Shown piece after piece: positions 34,369 to 43,508 of a stretch of DNA of 64,000 nt (position 1 is its first letter; the number at the start of each line of letters is the position of its first letter). Position numbers and translations under genes: made by a program. Origin of the DNA: Bradyrhizobium algeriense (GTDB lineage Bacteria > Pseudomonadota > Alphaproteobacteria > Rhizobiales > Xanthobacteraceae); assembly GCF_003062295.1 (NCBI RefSeq), contig NZ_PYCN01000009.1, positions 124,001 through 188,000 of the forward strand, written 5' to 3'. The notes under the pieces are model-generated. The model saw only the letters and a list, made by a program, of their open reading frames with translations, did no database searches and was not told the origin of the DNA.

Positions 34369-35406
34369 TTAGTATGCGCGCGCGAAATCGCCTTCCTGCT
34401 TGATCTCGCCAAAGGCGGGAAAACGCGCCTTCCATCGTGTGCCCTTTGCCTTCGTCAGCGCATTGAGGCTTTCCAGCACCGCAACGCCGTCCTTGCGCAG
34501 GCTTGCCGCGACCGCCGCGCGATCCGGGAAATGCTTGCGAACGGCGTCAAGCCAGATCGTGCGTCCCGCAAGAAAGCCGCCGGCGCCCGCCGCATAGGCA
34601 AACTCCAGCACCCGCTCGAATTTCTCTGGCGCAGCACCACCCGACAGCAGCACCCAGGGAATGTTCCGCTCGCGGCAGATCACGCCGATGGCGTCGAACT
34701 CCTTCTGCGCGGCTTGCGCCGCCGCGCTGCCATCCCGCGGCGGCAGGCTGTTGGCGGCGAGCGGGCTCTCCAGCTTCAGCAGGTCGACGCCATATTCCGG
34801 CTTGGCGAACTCGCGCACGCTGTCGATCACAAGTCCGGGCAGCTTGCCGGGCGATTCCACATAATCAGCGGTATGATTGGCGCTACCGAGGAACGGATAG
34901 ACCAAAAGCTCCAGCACATAGGGAATGTCGTAGCGCGCACATTCCTGTCCGATCTCGCACACGAACCGCCTCTGATGTTCGTTGACACCAGCGTCGGCAT
35001 CGGGCCGGTACCAGGCAAGCACCTTGACCGCGTCACCGCCAATCGCACGGATCTTCTCCACGCTCCAGTTGGCAATGGCGCGGGACTTGCGGCCGCCCGC
35101 GGTCTCCTCGACGCGGTGCTCCTCAAGCGTCATGATGAGACCGCAGCGCGCGGGCAGCAGGTCGATGGCGGCGGGCACCGCAAAGTTCGGATCGAACAGC
35201 ATCGAGCTGCAATGCGGCGAGAGATTTTCCACCAGCAGCCGCTTGGCGGCAGTCACGTCGGAATATTCGACCTGGTCGCGCGTGATGCCCTTTGCCTGCG
35301 CGATGGCGTCGAACAGTGGCGGCCGCTGGTCCAGCGCAACCATGCGAAAGTGGCCATCCGCATCCGCCAGGCGCGCGATGCCCCGGTTTTTTCCGATCGT
35401 TCTCAT
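34369..35406 (-). CDS. LacD-type class I aldolase (tagatose 1,6-bisphosphate aldolase family)
   Basis: A 345-residue TIM-barrel aldolase of the LacD/YihT group. Family signatures include MVALDQRPPL, SSMLFDPNFAVPA, LIMTLEEHR, VKVLAWYRPDAD, VDLLKLESPL (probable Schiff-base Lys211) and PWVLLSGGAAPEKFERVLEFA. Relatives split tagatose 1,6-bisphosphate or 6-deoxy-6-sulfofructose 1-phosphate into DHAP and a three-carbon aldehyde. ATGA overlap with the PfkB kinase gene suggests that kinase and aldolase act consecutively on a ketohexose phosphate. Confidence 0.87.
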   Translation of the reverse strand: MRTIGKNRGIARLADADGHFRMVALDQRPPLFDAIAQAKGITRDQVEYSDVTAAKRLLVENLSPHCSSMLFDPNFAVPAAIDLLPARCGLIMTLEEHRVEETAGGRKSRAIANWSVEKIRAIGGDAVKVLAWYRPDADAGVNEHQRRFVCEIGQECARYDIPYVLELLVYPFLGSANHTADYVESPGKLPGLVIDSVREFAKPEYGVDLLKLESPLAANSLPPRDGSAAAQAAQKEFDAIGVICRERNIPWVLLSGGAAPEKFERVLEFAYAAGAGGFLAGRTIWLDAVRKHFPDRAAVAASLRKDGVAVLESLNALTKAKGTRWKARFPAFGEIKQEGDFARAY

Positions 35407-36362
35407 TGGTGCGTCCTCATGAAGGCAAGACAGTCATTGATGGAAGGAATTCCGGCGCGACCGCCCGAACGGGTGCATTTCAGCGCGGCGGCCGCAGCGG
35501 CGAACGCCATGGCATCCTGCACCTTAAGGCCCGCGCCGATTGCAAAGACATAGGCGCCGTGGAAGACGTCGCCGGCGCCTGTCGTATCGACGACGGAAAC
35601 GGGATATGCGGCGCGCCGCTGCAGGCGGCCGTTCTCGTGCCAGCTCACCCCTTCGCTGCCGCGCGTGACGGCGACGACACGGCAATTGAACCGCGCCAGC
35701 TTGTTCAGGGCCGCATCATCCGCCGATCCGGCAAAGGAGGCGAGCGCAGGCTCGGAGAAAACAGCGTGATCGGTGAGCGGCAGCAGGCGCTCGAACACCT
35801 CGGCGTCGGCGACATCGCCATCGAGCACAGTCGGGATGCCAAGCGCGCGCGCCTTGCCGAACAGCGCGATTGCCCCTTCGACCCAGCGCGGATCGGCAAG
35901 CACCGCGGACGTCTGCCCCACTTCATCCAGCGGCAGCCAATCGGCCGCCTCGGGAAAGGCCCCGCGAAAATTCACGATCTGCCGCTCACCTGATCTGTCG
36001 ACGATGATCCCCGAGACCGAGGAGCGTCCATCCGGAAATAATCTGAAGTTTGCGACGTCGATCCCTTCGGAAGCCAGCGCCGACCGCATTTCGCGCCCTG
36101 CGGCATCGTCTCCAGCGCGGCCCCAGAACGCGATGGAGCCGCCGAGCCGCGCACCCGTCACGGCGGCGTTTGCCGCCATTCCGCCACCGAGCGTCGCATA
36201 GTCCAGGCTCCTGATCTTCTCGCTCTGGCCTAAAAATAACCGGTCGACGCGCCAGACCTGATCAAGCGCGGAGAGCCCGAGGCAGACGATACGGACCCGC
36301 TCCGCGCTCGACGCGATATCCGCGATCGCCTCCCGATCTTCGGTCGCCTCGCGCGCGGTCAC
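35403..36362 (-). CDS. PfkB/ribokinase family sugar kinase
   Basis: A 319-residue kinase. N-terminal PfkB motif: YATLGGGMAANAAVTGARLGG; C-terminal motif with the catalytic Asp: VVDTTGAGDVFHGAYVFAIG. The GTG at 36362 overlaps the TGA of the ATPase gene, which sets the start. The product probably phosphorylates the ketose or keto acid formed by the dehydrogenase/dehydratase in the same operon, giving the substrate of the LacD-type aldolase encoded next (ATGA overlap). Tagatose/fructose-type kinases and 2-keto-3-deoxy sugar-acid kinases are both in this family. Confidence 0.9.
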   Translation of the reverse strand: MTAREATEDREAIADIASSAERVRIVCLGLSALDQVWRVDRLFLGQSEKIRSLDYATLGGGMAANAAVTGARLGGSIAFWGRAGDDAAGREMRSALASEGIDVANFRLFPDGRSSVSGIIVDRSGERQIVNFRGAFPEAADWLPLDEVGQTSAVLADPRWVEGAIALFGKARALGIPTVLDGDVADAEVFERLLPLTDHAVFSEPALASFAGSADDAALNKLARFNCRVVAVTRGSEGVSWHENGRLQRRAAYPVSVVDTTGAGDVFHGAYVFAIGAGLKVQDAMAFAAAAAALKCTRSGGRAGIPSINDCLAFMRTHQ

Positions 36363-37432
36363 TGCAGCACCCGGCCGTCGGTGCTGTCGAACAGATGGGT
36401 CTTTCCCGGCTGCGGGCGAAGGCTGAGGATCTCGCCGACCTTCGGCCGCAGCGATGGATCGACACGCGCAATCGCCGACGCACCTGCGAGGTCGAAATGG
36501 ATCAGCGTATCCGAGCCGAGCGGCTCGACCAGCTTGATCGTCACCGCCATGCCGTCGGCCGGATCCGCCGCCAGTGCGAAGTGCTCGGGACGGATTCCGA
36601 GCACGCCATTGCCGGCATTGCGCAGCGGACCGCAACTCTCCGCGCCGAGCGGCACCGCCGCGCCGTCTTTCGAAAACACCACGCCGTCGGCGCGCCACTC
36701 GACCGGAAAGAAATTCATCGTCGGCGAGCCGATGAAGCCTGCCACGAACTGGTTGGCCGGCCGCTCATAGACCGCCTCCGGCGTGTCGTATTGCTGCACC
36801 GCGCCGCTCTGCAAAACTACGATGCGGTCGGCCATGGTCATGGCCTCGATCTGGTCATGGGTGACGAAGACCATCGTGGTCTTCAGCTGCTGCGACAATG
36901 CCTTGATTTCGGCCCGCACCTGCCCGCGCAGCTTTGCGTCGAGATTGGAAAGCGGCTCATCGAACAGAAAAGCCTTGGGATTGCGCACGATGGCGCGCCC
37001 CATCGCCACGCGCTGGCGCTGGCCGCCGGACAATTCCTTCGGTTTGCGGTCGAGATAGGGTTCGATATGCAGCAGCGCCGCGGCGTGCTTCACCCGCGCG
37101 TCGATCTCGGCCTTCGGCGTCCCCCGCAGTTCGAGCGCAAAGGACATGTTTTCGTAGACGCGCATATGCGGATAGAGCGCGTAGTCCTGGAACACCATGG
37201 CGATATCGCGCTGCGCCGCCGGGATGCCGTTGACGCGTTTGTCGCCGATATAGACCTCGCCCGCCGTGATCGGCTCGAGCCCTGCGATGATGCGGAGAAG
37301 CGTGGACTTGCCGCAACCGGAAGGGCCGACAAAAACGACAAACTCGTGATCTGATATCTCGAGGTTGAGATCGGGGATCACGGCAAAGTTGCCGTAGCGC
37401 TTGACGAGATTGCGGATCGAGATAGAGGCCAT
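36359..37432 (-). CDS. ABC importer ATPase (MalK/UgpC-like)
   Basis: A 357-residue importer ATPase with canonical motifs: Walker A GPSGCGKST, MVFQDYALYPHM, signature LSGGQRQRVAMGRA, Walker B LFDEPLSNLD, switch VTHDQIEAMT, and a C-terminal MOI/TOBE domain (GVLGIRPEHF). The ATG at 37432 starts five bases after the Zn-dehydrogenase stop. It energises the permeases at 38451-40174. Unlike the first importer of the window there is a single, fully canonical ATPase here, presumably acting as a homodimer. Confidence 0.93.
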   Translation of the reverse strand: MASISIRNLVKRYGNFAVIPDLNLEISDHEFVVFVGPSGCGKSTLLRIIAGLEPITAGEVYIGDKRVNGIPAAQRDIAMVFQDYALYPHMRVYENMSFALELRGTPKAEIDARVKHAAALLHIEPYLDRKPKELSGGQRQRVAMGRAIVRNPKAFLFDEPLSNLDAKLRGQVRAEIKALSQQLKTTMVFVTHDQIEAMTMADRIVVLQSGAVQQYDTPEAVYERPANQFVAGFIGSPTMNFFPVEWRADGVVFSKDGAAVPLGAESCGPLRNAGNGVLGIRPEHFALAADPADGMAVTIKLVEPLGSDTLIHFDLAGASAIARVDPSLRPKVGEILSLRPQPGKTHLFDSTDGRVLQ

Positions 37433-37437
37433 GATCG

Positions 37438-38442
37438 TCAGTCCAACGCCAGCACGGGCTTGATCAACTCGCCTTTGGCGAAGCGTGCGAAATTTTCCGG
37501 CAAACTCGAAAGGTCGAACTCGCCGTCGACGAGGACGCGGTATTCGTCCTTGTAGCGGCGCAGCAGCGCCACGTTCGGCTCGAAATCGGCGATCGGGAAA
37601 TAAAAGGTGCGGATCATATAAAAGTCCTTGCGGCGGAATACCTTGCCTTCCTCGATGGTCCAGGGCGCGGCGTTCTCGCCGACCAGCACCAGCGCGCCGC
37701 GAGGCAGGACGAGCTCGATGCCGAGGTTGCGCGCCGCATGCGCGCCCGAGCACTCCATGATCAGCGCAAAGCGTTTCGAGGTGTCGCCGACCGGGTGCGC
37801 TCTTGCGCCGAAGGATTGCGCGATGGCAAGCCGTGTCGCGTTCGGATCGGAGACATGGATGTCGTCATAGCCGAGGCTGCGCAGCGCCAGCACGACGCCA
37901 AGCCCGACCGGCCCCGCGCCCATCACCAGAACAGGGCCAGCCTCCTGCGGCGGCACCACGCGGCTGACGAACCGCACGGCGTGGCCCGAGGTGCCGATCA
38001 CGTCAAGCAGCAGCGGCGCGATACTATCCTCGATGTCGTCGGGGACCTCCAGCAGGCAGTTCTCCGGCACCGGCACATATTCGGCGTAGCCGCCCGGCCG
38101 GTTCCAGCCGATCAGGCTCGACACTTCCAGGCACATCTGCGTGTCGCCGCGCTTGCAGGCGGCGCAACGGTCGCAATGCAACGGGATATAGACGGCGCAG
38201 CGACGGCCATGCAGGCGATGGCCCGGCTGCTCGACCACGCCGAAGATTTCGTGGCCAGCCGTGAATTCCGCGCCCTTGTGCCAGAGCTTGAAGTCGGAGC
38301 CGCATAGCGCCGTGCGCGAGATGCGCACCAGCACCTCGCCAACAGCCACTTCCGGCATCGCCACGCGCTCGATGGTGATGCGTTCATGGCCGTGGAAGAC
38401 GGCGGCACTCATGATCGAATTGGCTGATGGAGAGACATTCAT
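37438..38442 (-). CDS. Zinc-dependent medium-chain alcohol/polyol dehydrogenase
   Basis: A 334-residue MDR-superfamily dehydrogenase. Catalytic zinc motifs: CGSDFKLWH and GHEIFG; structural zinc: four cysteines in CDRCAACKRGDTQMC; nucleotide-binding VLVMGAGPVGLGVVLALRSLG. It is similar in layout to sorbitol/threonine dehydrogenases. Start at 38442, eight bases after the permease stop. Inside a sugar-uptake operon it probably oxidises an imported polyol to a ketose, which the kinase and aldolase then process. Confidence 0.9.
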   Translation of the reverse strand: MNVSPSANSIMSAAVFHGHERITIERVAMPEVAVGEVLVRISRTALCGSDFKLWHKGAEFTAGHEIFGVVEQPGHRLHGRRCAVYIPLHCDRCAACKRGDTQMCLEVSSLIGWNRPGGYAEYVPVPENCLLEVPDDIEDSIAPLLLDVIGTSGHAVRFVSRVVPPQEAGPVLVMGAGPVGLGVVLALRSLGYDDIHVSDPNATRLAIAQSFGARAHPVGDTSKRFALIMECSGAHAARNLGIELVLPRGALVLVGENAAPWTIEEGKVFRRKDFYMIRTFYFPIADFEPNVALLRRYKDEYRVLVDGEFDLSSLPENFARFAKGELIKPVLALD

Positions 38443-38450
38443 CGGAGCAC

Positions 38451-39278
38451 CTAACCCTTTACCGCGCCGAGCGTCAGCCCGGAGACCAGCCAGCGCTGAA
38501 CCAGCGCGGCAAGAACGAGCGGCGGCAGCGCGATCAGCGTCGCCGCCGCCATCAGCGCGCCCCATTGCGTCGAGCCTTCGCCGATGAAGTTGAAGGCCGC
38601 CGCGATCAGCGTCTTGCTGTCGCCGTTCGACAGCACCAGCGCGAACAGGAAATAGTTCCAGGAAAATACGAAGGCCAGGATCGCAGCAACCGCGATGCCC
38701 GAGCCGACCAGCGGGAGCGCGATGCGCCAGAGAATGCGCGTGATGCTGCAACCGTCGACCTGAGCTGCTTCGAACACGCTGCGCGGGATGCCATCGAAGG
38801 ACGGCAGCAGCACCCAGATCACGATCGGCAGCGTGATGACGGCGTGGCTGAGAATGAGCGCCGTATAGGAGCCGATCATGCCGACCTGGCGGAACATGAC
38901 GTACCACGGCAGCAGGAACAGCGTGCCGGGCGCCATGCGCGCCGCCAGCGTCAGGATGGCCGGCCACGAAATCCGGGTCCATGACACGGCGAAGGCCGCG
39001 GGGATTCCGAACAAGAGCCCGAGGCTGGTCGAGCCGATGGTGACGATCAGGCTGTTGACCGCATAGCTGACGAACGGCGTCGTCTTCATCAGCTCGACGT
39101 AGTTCTCCAGCGTCGGTGAGAAAACAAGCGTCGGCGGATAGGCCGTCACCTCGAACGAAGGCTTTAGCGACGACAGCACCATCCATACCGTTGGCGTCAT
39201 GATGATGATGCCCGCGAGCACGAGCTGCAGCAGGTTGAGGTGGCGGATCCAGCGATCGGTGGTCGGTGCGTCGGTCAT
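38451..39278 (-). CDS. ABC sugar-type permease (MalG-like)
   Basis: A 275-residue permease with six probable helices and the EAA loop GIPRSVFEAAQVDGCSITRILWRIALPLVGSG. It starts eight bases after the MalF-like gene. It forms the transmembrane channel with that protein; the short length and lack of N-terminal extension are normal for MalG-type subunits. Confidence 0.92.
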   Translation of the reverse strand: MTDAPTTDRWIRHLNLLQLVLAGIIIMTPTVWMVLSSLKPSFEVTAYPPTLVFSPTLENYVELMKTTPFVSYAVNSLIVTIGSTSLGLLFGIPAAFAVSWTRISWPAILTLAARMAPGTLFLLPWYVMFRQVGMIGSYTALILSHAVITLPIVIWVLLPSFDGIPRSVFEAAQVDGCSITRILWRIALPLVGSGIAVAAILAFVFSWNYFLFALVLSNGDSKTLIAAAFNFIGEGSTQWGALMAAATLIALPPLVLAALVQRWLVSGLTLGAVKG

Positions 39279-39286
39279 CGCGGCAT

Positions 39287-40174
39287 CTACCAGGCGACCG
39301 CGCCGCGCAGGCGGTTGAACGCGAGCACCGCGCCGAACACGATCGCGGTCAGCGTCAGCATCAATGCGCTGGCATAGCCAATGTTGAAGAACTCAAACCC
39401 GACCCGGAAGCCGTAGATGTTGAGCGTGTTCGAGGCGTTGCCGGGACCACCCTGGGTCGTGATGTAGATGATGTCGAAGAAGCGCAAGAGATCGACGCTG
39501 CGCAGGATGGCTGCGGTGACGATGGTCGGCAGCAGGAGCGGCAGCGTGATGCGCTGGAAGGTCTTGAACGCCGAAGCGCCGTCGATCTGGGCGGCTTCAT
39601 AGACGCTCGGCGGCAACGACTGCAGCCCACCAAGCACGATCAGCGCGACATAGGGCGTCCACTGCCAGCTGTCGATCAGCGCGACGGTCGGAATGACCCA
39701 CCTCGGCGAAGCCAGCCACTCCGATGGCGGCAGGCCGAGCGACTGCAGGATGTAGTTTGCCGCCCCGAGCGACGGATCGAGGATCACGAGCCACATCATG
39801 CCGGCGACCACCGGCGGCATCATGAAGGGCGAGATGAACATCGACCGCACGATCCCGGGCAGGCGCTTGGCGTGAAACAGAACCAGCGCCAGCCAGACGC
39901 CGAACACGAGCTGCAGGACCAGCGAGAGCACATAGAGCGCGATGGTGACCCACAGCCCGTGCCAGAACTCGTAATCGGAGGCGAGCTTGGCGTAGTTCGA
40001 AAGGCCCGCAAAGGACTGCTGACCGGTCGACGAAAAGCTCTGGAAGCCGAGCCAGATCGTGTAGACGACCGGGAACGCGATCATCGCGACAGTGAAGATC
40101 ACCGCCGGCGCCGAGAGCGCCGACAGTTCCAGCTTTTGCCGGTCCTGCGTCAATGTCGCAGCGGCATCCGACAT
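39287..40174 (-). CDS. ABC sugar-type permease (MalF-like)
   Basis: A 295-residue permease with six probable helices; EAA loop LPPSVYEAAQIDGASAFKTFQRITLPLLLP. AAAGGAAG precedes the ATG. It follows the binding-protein gene by 46 bp and belongs to the LacI-linked operon. Confidence 0.92.
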   Translation of the reverse strand: MSDAAATLTQDRQKLELSALSAPAVIFTVAMIAFPVVYTIWLGFQSFSSTGQQSFAGLSNYAKLASDYEFWHGLWVTIALYVLSLVLQLVFGVWLALVLFHAKRLPGIVRSMFISPFMMPPVVAGMMWLVILDPSLGAANYILQSLGLPPSEWLASPRWVIPTVALIDSWQWTPYVALIVLGGLQSLPPSVYEAAQIDGASAFKTFQRITLPLLLPTIVTAAILRSVDLLRFFDIIYITTQGGPGNASNTLNIYGFRVGFEFFNIGYASALMLTLTAIVFGAVLAFNRLRGAVAW

Positions 40175-40220
40175 GCTTGTGCTTCCTTTCAGATTGCAGT
40201 CGTCGATGTGACGTCGACCG

Positions 40221-41522
40221 CTACTTTTGCGCGATCAGCGCATCGAGCGCCTTGTCCGCATCGGCACAGGCCTGATCGACGGTCTTCTGCTTCAGGATCA
40301 GATCCTGCACCGCCTGGCCGATGAATTCGCGCGATTGCGGATTGGCGACGATCGGGTAGCCGACCTCGGAGGATCCCTTGGTGGCGAGCACGTCGAGCGC
40401 GGCCTGCCATTCCTTGCGCACCGGCTCGGCATCGATCCACTTGCGGTATTCAGGATCGTTGGCGACCGCCGGCCGCGGCGGCGCGATCCCCTGCAGCGCC
40501 GTGCGCTTCTGAATCTCCGGACTCGTGGCCCATTGCACGAAGTACCAGGCCGCACTCGGCTCCTTGCTGTAGGCGGACACCGCCATGCCCCAGCCGATCG
40601 CAGTCGGCACCTGACCGGCCTCGCCCGCCGGGAACGGCGTCAGGCCGGTATCCTTGAGCCGCTCGCCGCCGTCCATCACGGTGCGCAGTTCATTGGAGGA
40701 TTCGAACGACATCGCGGCGCGGCCGCCGCGATAGAGCGCCGATATCTGCTGGAAGCTGTAGTTGACCACGCCGGGCGGGCCATATTCGCGCAGCAGCCGG
40801 CTGTAGGTATCCAGCGTCTCCTTGCCCTTCGCCGAGCAAAGATTGGATTTTCCGTTGGCCATGTAAGTGCCGCCGATATTGTGCAGCATGTTGCTGAAGG
40901 TGTAGGCGACCGCGGGCTTCAGCCCGCGCGAGACGAACGGCGTGATGGTACTGTCGCAGGCCTTGATCTTCTGTGCTGCGGCTTCGAGATCCTTGATGGT
41001 CGCCGGCTTCTCGACGCCGCACTTCTTGAGGATGTCGGTGCGGTAATAAAGAATGGGCCCCTCGATGTTCATGGGCATGCTGGTCAGCTTGCCGTTGAAC
41101 GTCCCGGCCTTGAGCAGCGCCTGGCTCAGGCCGGCAAGATCGTAGTCCGTAGCCACCTCGTTCTTCGACATGGCGGAGAGATCGGCATACCAGCCGGAGA
41201 CGGCGAACTGCTCTCCCTCGCGCGACGGTAGCGTCATGAACACGTCGACCTCGTCGCTGCGCGCATTCATGACGGTGACCAGCCGCTGGCGCATCTGCTG
41301 CTCCTGGTAGCCGTCGACCTTGAGCGTTATCCCCGTGAGCTTCTCGAAATCGGCCTTGTAGGTCAGCAGCGCCTGCCCCACGGGATTGTTGTTGGCGAGG
41401 AATGTGACGGTCTTGCCCTGGAACTTCTTCCAGTCGAAGTCGGCCGCATTTGCCTGTGCGCTGACGGCGACCACCGCGAGAACCGGCAACGCGACGCGCG
41501 CCGCAAACATCCTGGCGTTCAT
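40221..41522 (-). CDS. ABC importer extracellular substrate-binding protein (family 1)
   Basis: A 433-residue periplasmic binding protein with a Sec signal peptide (ARVALPVLAVVAVSAQANAA). The mature protein resembles MalE-type family-1 binding proteins: FQGKTVTFLANNNP, EVDVFMTLPSREGEQFAVSGWYADLS and YSKEPSAAWYFVQWATSPEIQKR. The ATG at 41522 has a strong GGGAGGAG ribosome-binding site. It is the first gene of the operon, with a LacI-type palindrome 50 bp upstream. The ligand is probably a polyol or sugar, judged from the catabolic genes downstream. Confidence 0.92.
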   Translation of the reverse strand: MNARMFAARVALPVLAVVAVSAQANAADFDWKKFQGKTVTFLANNNPVGQALLTYKADFEKLTGITLKVDGYQEQQMRQRLVTVMNARSDEVDVFMTLPSREGEQFAVSGWYADLSAMSKNEVATDYDLAGLSQALLKAGTFNGKLTSMPMNIEGPILYYRTDILKKCGVEKPATIKDLEAAAQKIKACDSTITPFVSRGLKPAVAYTFSNMLHNIGGTYMANGKSNLCSAKGKETLDTYSRLLREYGPPGVVNYSFQQISALYRGGRAAMSFESSNELRTVMDGGERLKDTGLTPFPAGEAGQVPTAIGWGMAVSAYSKEPSAAWYFVQWATSPEIQKRTALQGIAPPRPAVANDPEYRKWIDAEPVRKEWQAALDVLATKGSSEVGYPIVANPQSREFIGQAVQDLILKQKTVDQACADADKALDALIAQK

Positions 41523-41571
41523 TGAACTCCTCCCTGACCTGGCTTGTCCCGCCTGCTCGGCAGCGCCATTC

Positions 41572-41585
41572 TGAAACCGTTTACA
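41572..41585. promoter_or_regulatory. LacI-family operator, binding-protein side
   Basis: TGAAACCGTTTACA is a near-palindrome with the central CG and the TG.AAA..TTT.CA pattern of LacI-family operators. It lies 50 bp upstream of the binding-protein start, where a repressor could block the minus-strand operon promoter. Confidence 0.7.
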
Positions 41586-41681
41586 TCCTAAGCGCCACCT
41601 CTCGCCTGTCAAGAGAATGGACAATCCATCGATGAATTTGCAGAATTTCCAAACTTGCGTATTTTGTTGGTCAGCCATTTG

Positions 41682-41693
41682 TGTAACGTTACA
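41682..41693. promoter_or_regulatory. LacI-family operator, lacI side
   Basis: TGTAACGTTACA is a perfect 12-bp palindrome 11 bp before the lacI-type gene's ATG. It shares the TGTAA/TTACA ends and central CG with the site at 41572-41585. Its position suggests autorepression; the two sites, about 109 bp apart centre to centre, could also support looping. Confidence 0.7.
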
Positions 41694-41704
41694 TCCATCA
41701 CGCC

Positions 41705-42760
41705 ATGAACCCGCCCGCCACCAGATCATTGAAACAAGGCATTCGTGCCGTCGCGGCGCGGGCCGGCGTATCGACGGCATCTGTCTCGCGCGCGATCAAC
41801 AATCCCGAAGCGGTGAGCCCCGACTTGCGCGCACGCATCTCGCAAGCGATCGATGCGGTCGGCTACATCCCGCATGCGCCGGCGCGCATCCTGTCGTCGC
41901 GCCGCTCGCGCACGCTCGGCGCGATCGTGCCGACCATCGACAACACCATGTTCGCGCGCGGTATCGCCGCGCTGCAGAAATATCTTTCCTCGGTCGGTTA
42001 CATGCTGCTGCTGACCACCAGCGGCTACGACCTCGACGCCGAGCTGGAGCAGGCGCGCAACCTGATCAGTCGCGGCGTCGATGGCCTGGTGCTGCGCGGC
42101 GATTGCCATCACGACGCCTTGCGCAAGATGCTCGCCGACAATTCTGTGCCCTTCATCAATGTCGGCATCTATCGGCCCGATCGTCCCTACCCCTGCGTCG
42201 GCACCGACAACGAGGCCGCGGCCTACCGCGCCGCCGCGCATGTCGTTGAACTCGGACATGTCAGGATCGGGGTCGTCTCCGCGCTCCAGCGCAACAACGA
42301 CCGCGCCAGCGCCCGCGTTGCCGGATTCCGCCGCGCCCTTGCCGAGAGCGGCGTCGAACTGCCGGATAAATGGCATGTCGAGGTGCCCTATACGCTCGAC
42401 GATGCGCGCGAGGCAGCGCGCTATCTGCTCAGCCTAGATGACCGCCCGACCGCGGTGGTCTGCGGCAACGACGTCATCGCCTACGGCGTGCTGCTGGAAG
42501 CTGAGCGCAGCGGCTTCTCGGTGCCGCGTGACCTCTCCGTCGTCGGCTTCGACGATCTCGACTGGAGCCGGCATTTGCGGCCGAGCCTGACCACCATTCA
42601 TGTCCCCACCGGCGAGACCTGGCAGCGCGCCGGCGAATATCTGGTCCGGCGGCTGGCCGGCGAACAGGCCATCATGCATCACGAAATCGACTACTCGCTC
42701 GTCGTTCGCGAGTCGACGGCCCCGCCTGCACCCCTGAAACGACACGGACGATCACGATGA
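41705..42760 (+). CDS. LacI family transcriptional regulator
   Basis: A 351-residue regulator. N-terminal LacI helix-turn-helix with hinge: IRAVAARAGVSTASVSRAINNPEAVSPDLRARISQAIDAVGYIPHAPARILSS; then a periplasmic-binding-protein-like sugar sensor (LGAIVPTIDNTMFARGIAALQKYLSS..., VVCGNDVIAYGVLLEAERSG, SVVGFDDLDWSRHLRPSLTTI). It is divergent from the sugar operon across a 182-bp gap holding two matching palindromes, so it almost certainly represses that operon and itself until an inducer sugar binds. Its last codon overlaps the SDR gene start. Confidence 0.93.
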   Translation: MNPPATRSLKQGIRAVAARAGVSTASVSRAINNPEAVSPDLRARISQAIDAVGYIPHAPARILSSRRSRTLGAIVPTIDNTMFARGIAALQKYLSSVGYMLLLTTSGYDLDAELEQARNLISRGVDGLVLRGDCHHDALRKMLADNSVPFINVGIYRPDRPYPCVGTDNEAAAYRAAAHVVELGHVRIGVVSALQRNNDRASARVAGFRRALAESGVELPDKWHVEVPYTLDDAREAARYLLSLDDRPTAVVCGNDVIAYGVLLEAERSGFSVPRDLSVVGFDDLDWSRHLRPSLTTIHVPTGETWQRAGEYLVRRLAGEQAIMHHEIDYSLVVRESTAPPAPLKRHGRSR

Positions 42761-43491
42761 CCTCCACCTTCTCGCTGGCCCATGGTTTTCATGCCGTTGT
42801 GATCGGCGGCGCCGGCGATATCGGCGCCGCCATCAGCAGCTTGTTCCGCGAGCTCGGCGCGACGGTCACCGCCACCGCCGTCAATGATGCCGATCTTGCC
42901 CGGACGCCGCTGCAGCCTCAGGCAGGACTTGAGCTGACGACGCTTGACGTCACCGACGACGATGCGGTCGCGGCGCTTGCGCACCGGCATGGTCGCGTTG
43001 ACGCGCTGGTCAATTGCGCCGGCATTTTGGCGCGCGACAAGGAATTTGAGATCGAAACCTTCACCAAGGTGCTCGACGTCAATCTGACCGGCACGTTCCG
43101 GACCTGCATGGCTTTCCGCCCGCTGCTGGCCAAGAGCAAGGGCTCGATCGTCAACATCGCCTCGATGAACGCAACGCTGGCGCTGCCGCGCATTCCCGCC
43201 TATTGCGCCAGCAAAGGCGGCGTCGTGATGCTGACCAAGGCGCTCGCTCTGGCCTGGGCCGAGGAAGGCATCCGCGTCAATGCCGTGGCGCCGGGCTATA
43301 TCGAGACCTCGATCAATGCCGCCGGCCGATCCGACCGCGCGCATTACCAGCGCATTGCCGACCGCACCGCCTTCAAACGATGGGGGCAGCCGGAAGATGT
43401 TGCCGGCGCCGTGGCTTTCCTCTGCATGCCGGCGTCGCAATATGCGACCGGAACGGTGGTCGCAATCGATGGCGGCTTTCTCGCCGGCTAA
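42757..43491 (+). CDS. Short-chain dehydrogenase/reductase
   Basis: A 244-residue classical SDR. Cofactor motif VVIGGAGDIGAAI (GxxxGxG), VNCAG (NNAG equivalent), catalytic Ser region SIVNIASMNA and the YxxxK pair in YCASKGG, then VNAVAPGYIET and the C-terminal IDGGFLAG. Translationally coupled to lacI by an ATGA overlap. It probably oxidises or reduces an intermediate of the sugar pathway controlled by that LacI protein. Confidence 0.92.
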   Translation: MTSTFSLAHGFHAVVIGGAGDIGAAISSLFRELGATVTATAVNDADLARTPLQPQAGLELTTLDVTDDDAVAALAHRHGRVDALVNCAGILARDKEFEIETFTKVLDVNLTGTFRTCMAFRPLLAKSKGSIVNIASMNATLALPRIPAYCASKGGVVMLTKALALAWAEEGIRVNAVAPGYIETSINAAGRSDRAHYQRIADRTAFKRWGQPEDVAGAVAFLCMPASQYATGTVVAIDGGFLAG

Positions 43492-43508
43492 TCAGGCACC
43501 TACGGGAA

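Noticed and set aside
34369..37432. Sulfoquinovose degradation, because the aldolase resembles YihT
   Set aside because: No sulfoquinovosidase, SQ isomerase or SLA reductase/dehydrogenase is visible; the LacD family is broader.
39266..40324. Plus-strand frame of about 350 codons opposite the permease genes
   Set aside because: His, Arg and Asp-rich translation typical of an antisense shadow; the permeases carry clear EAA loops.
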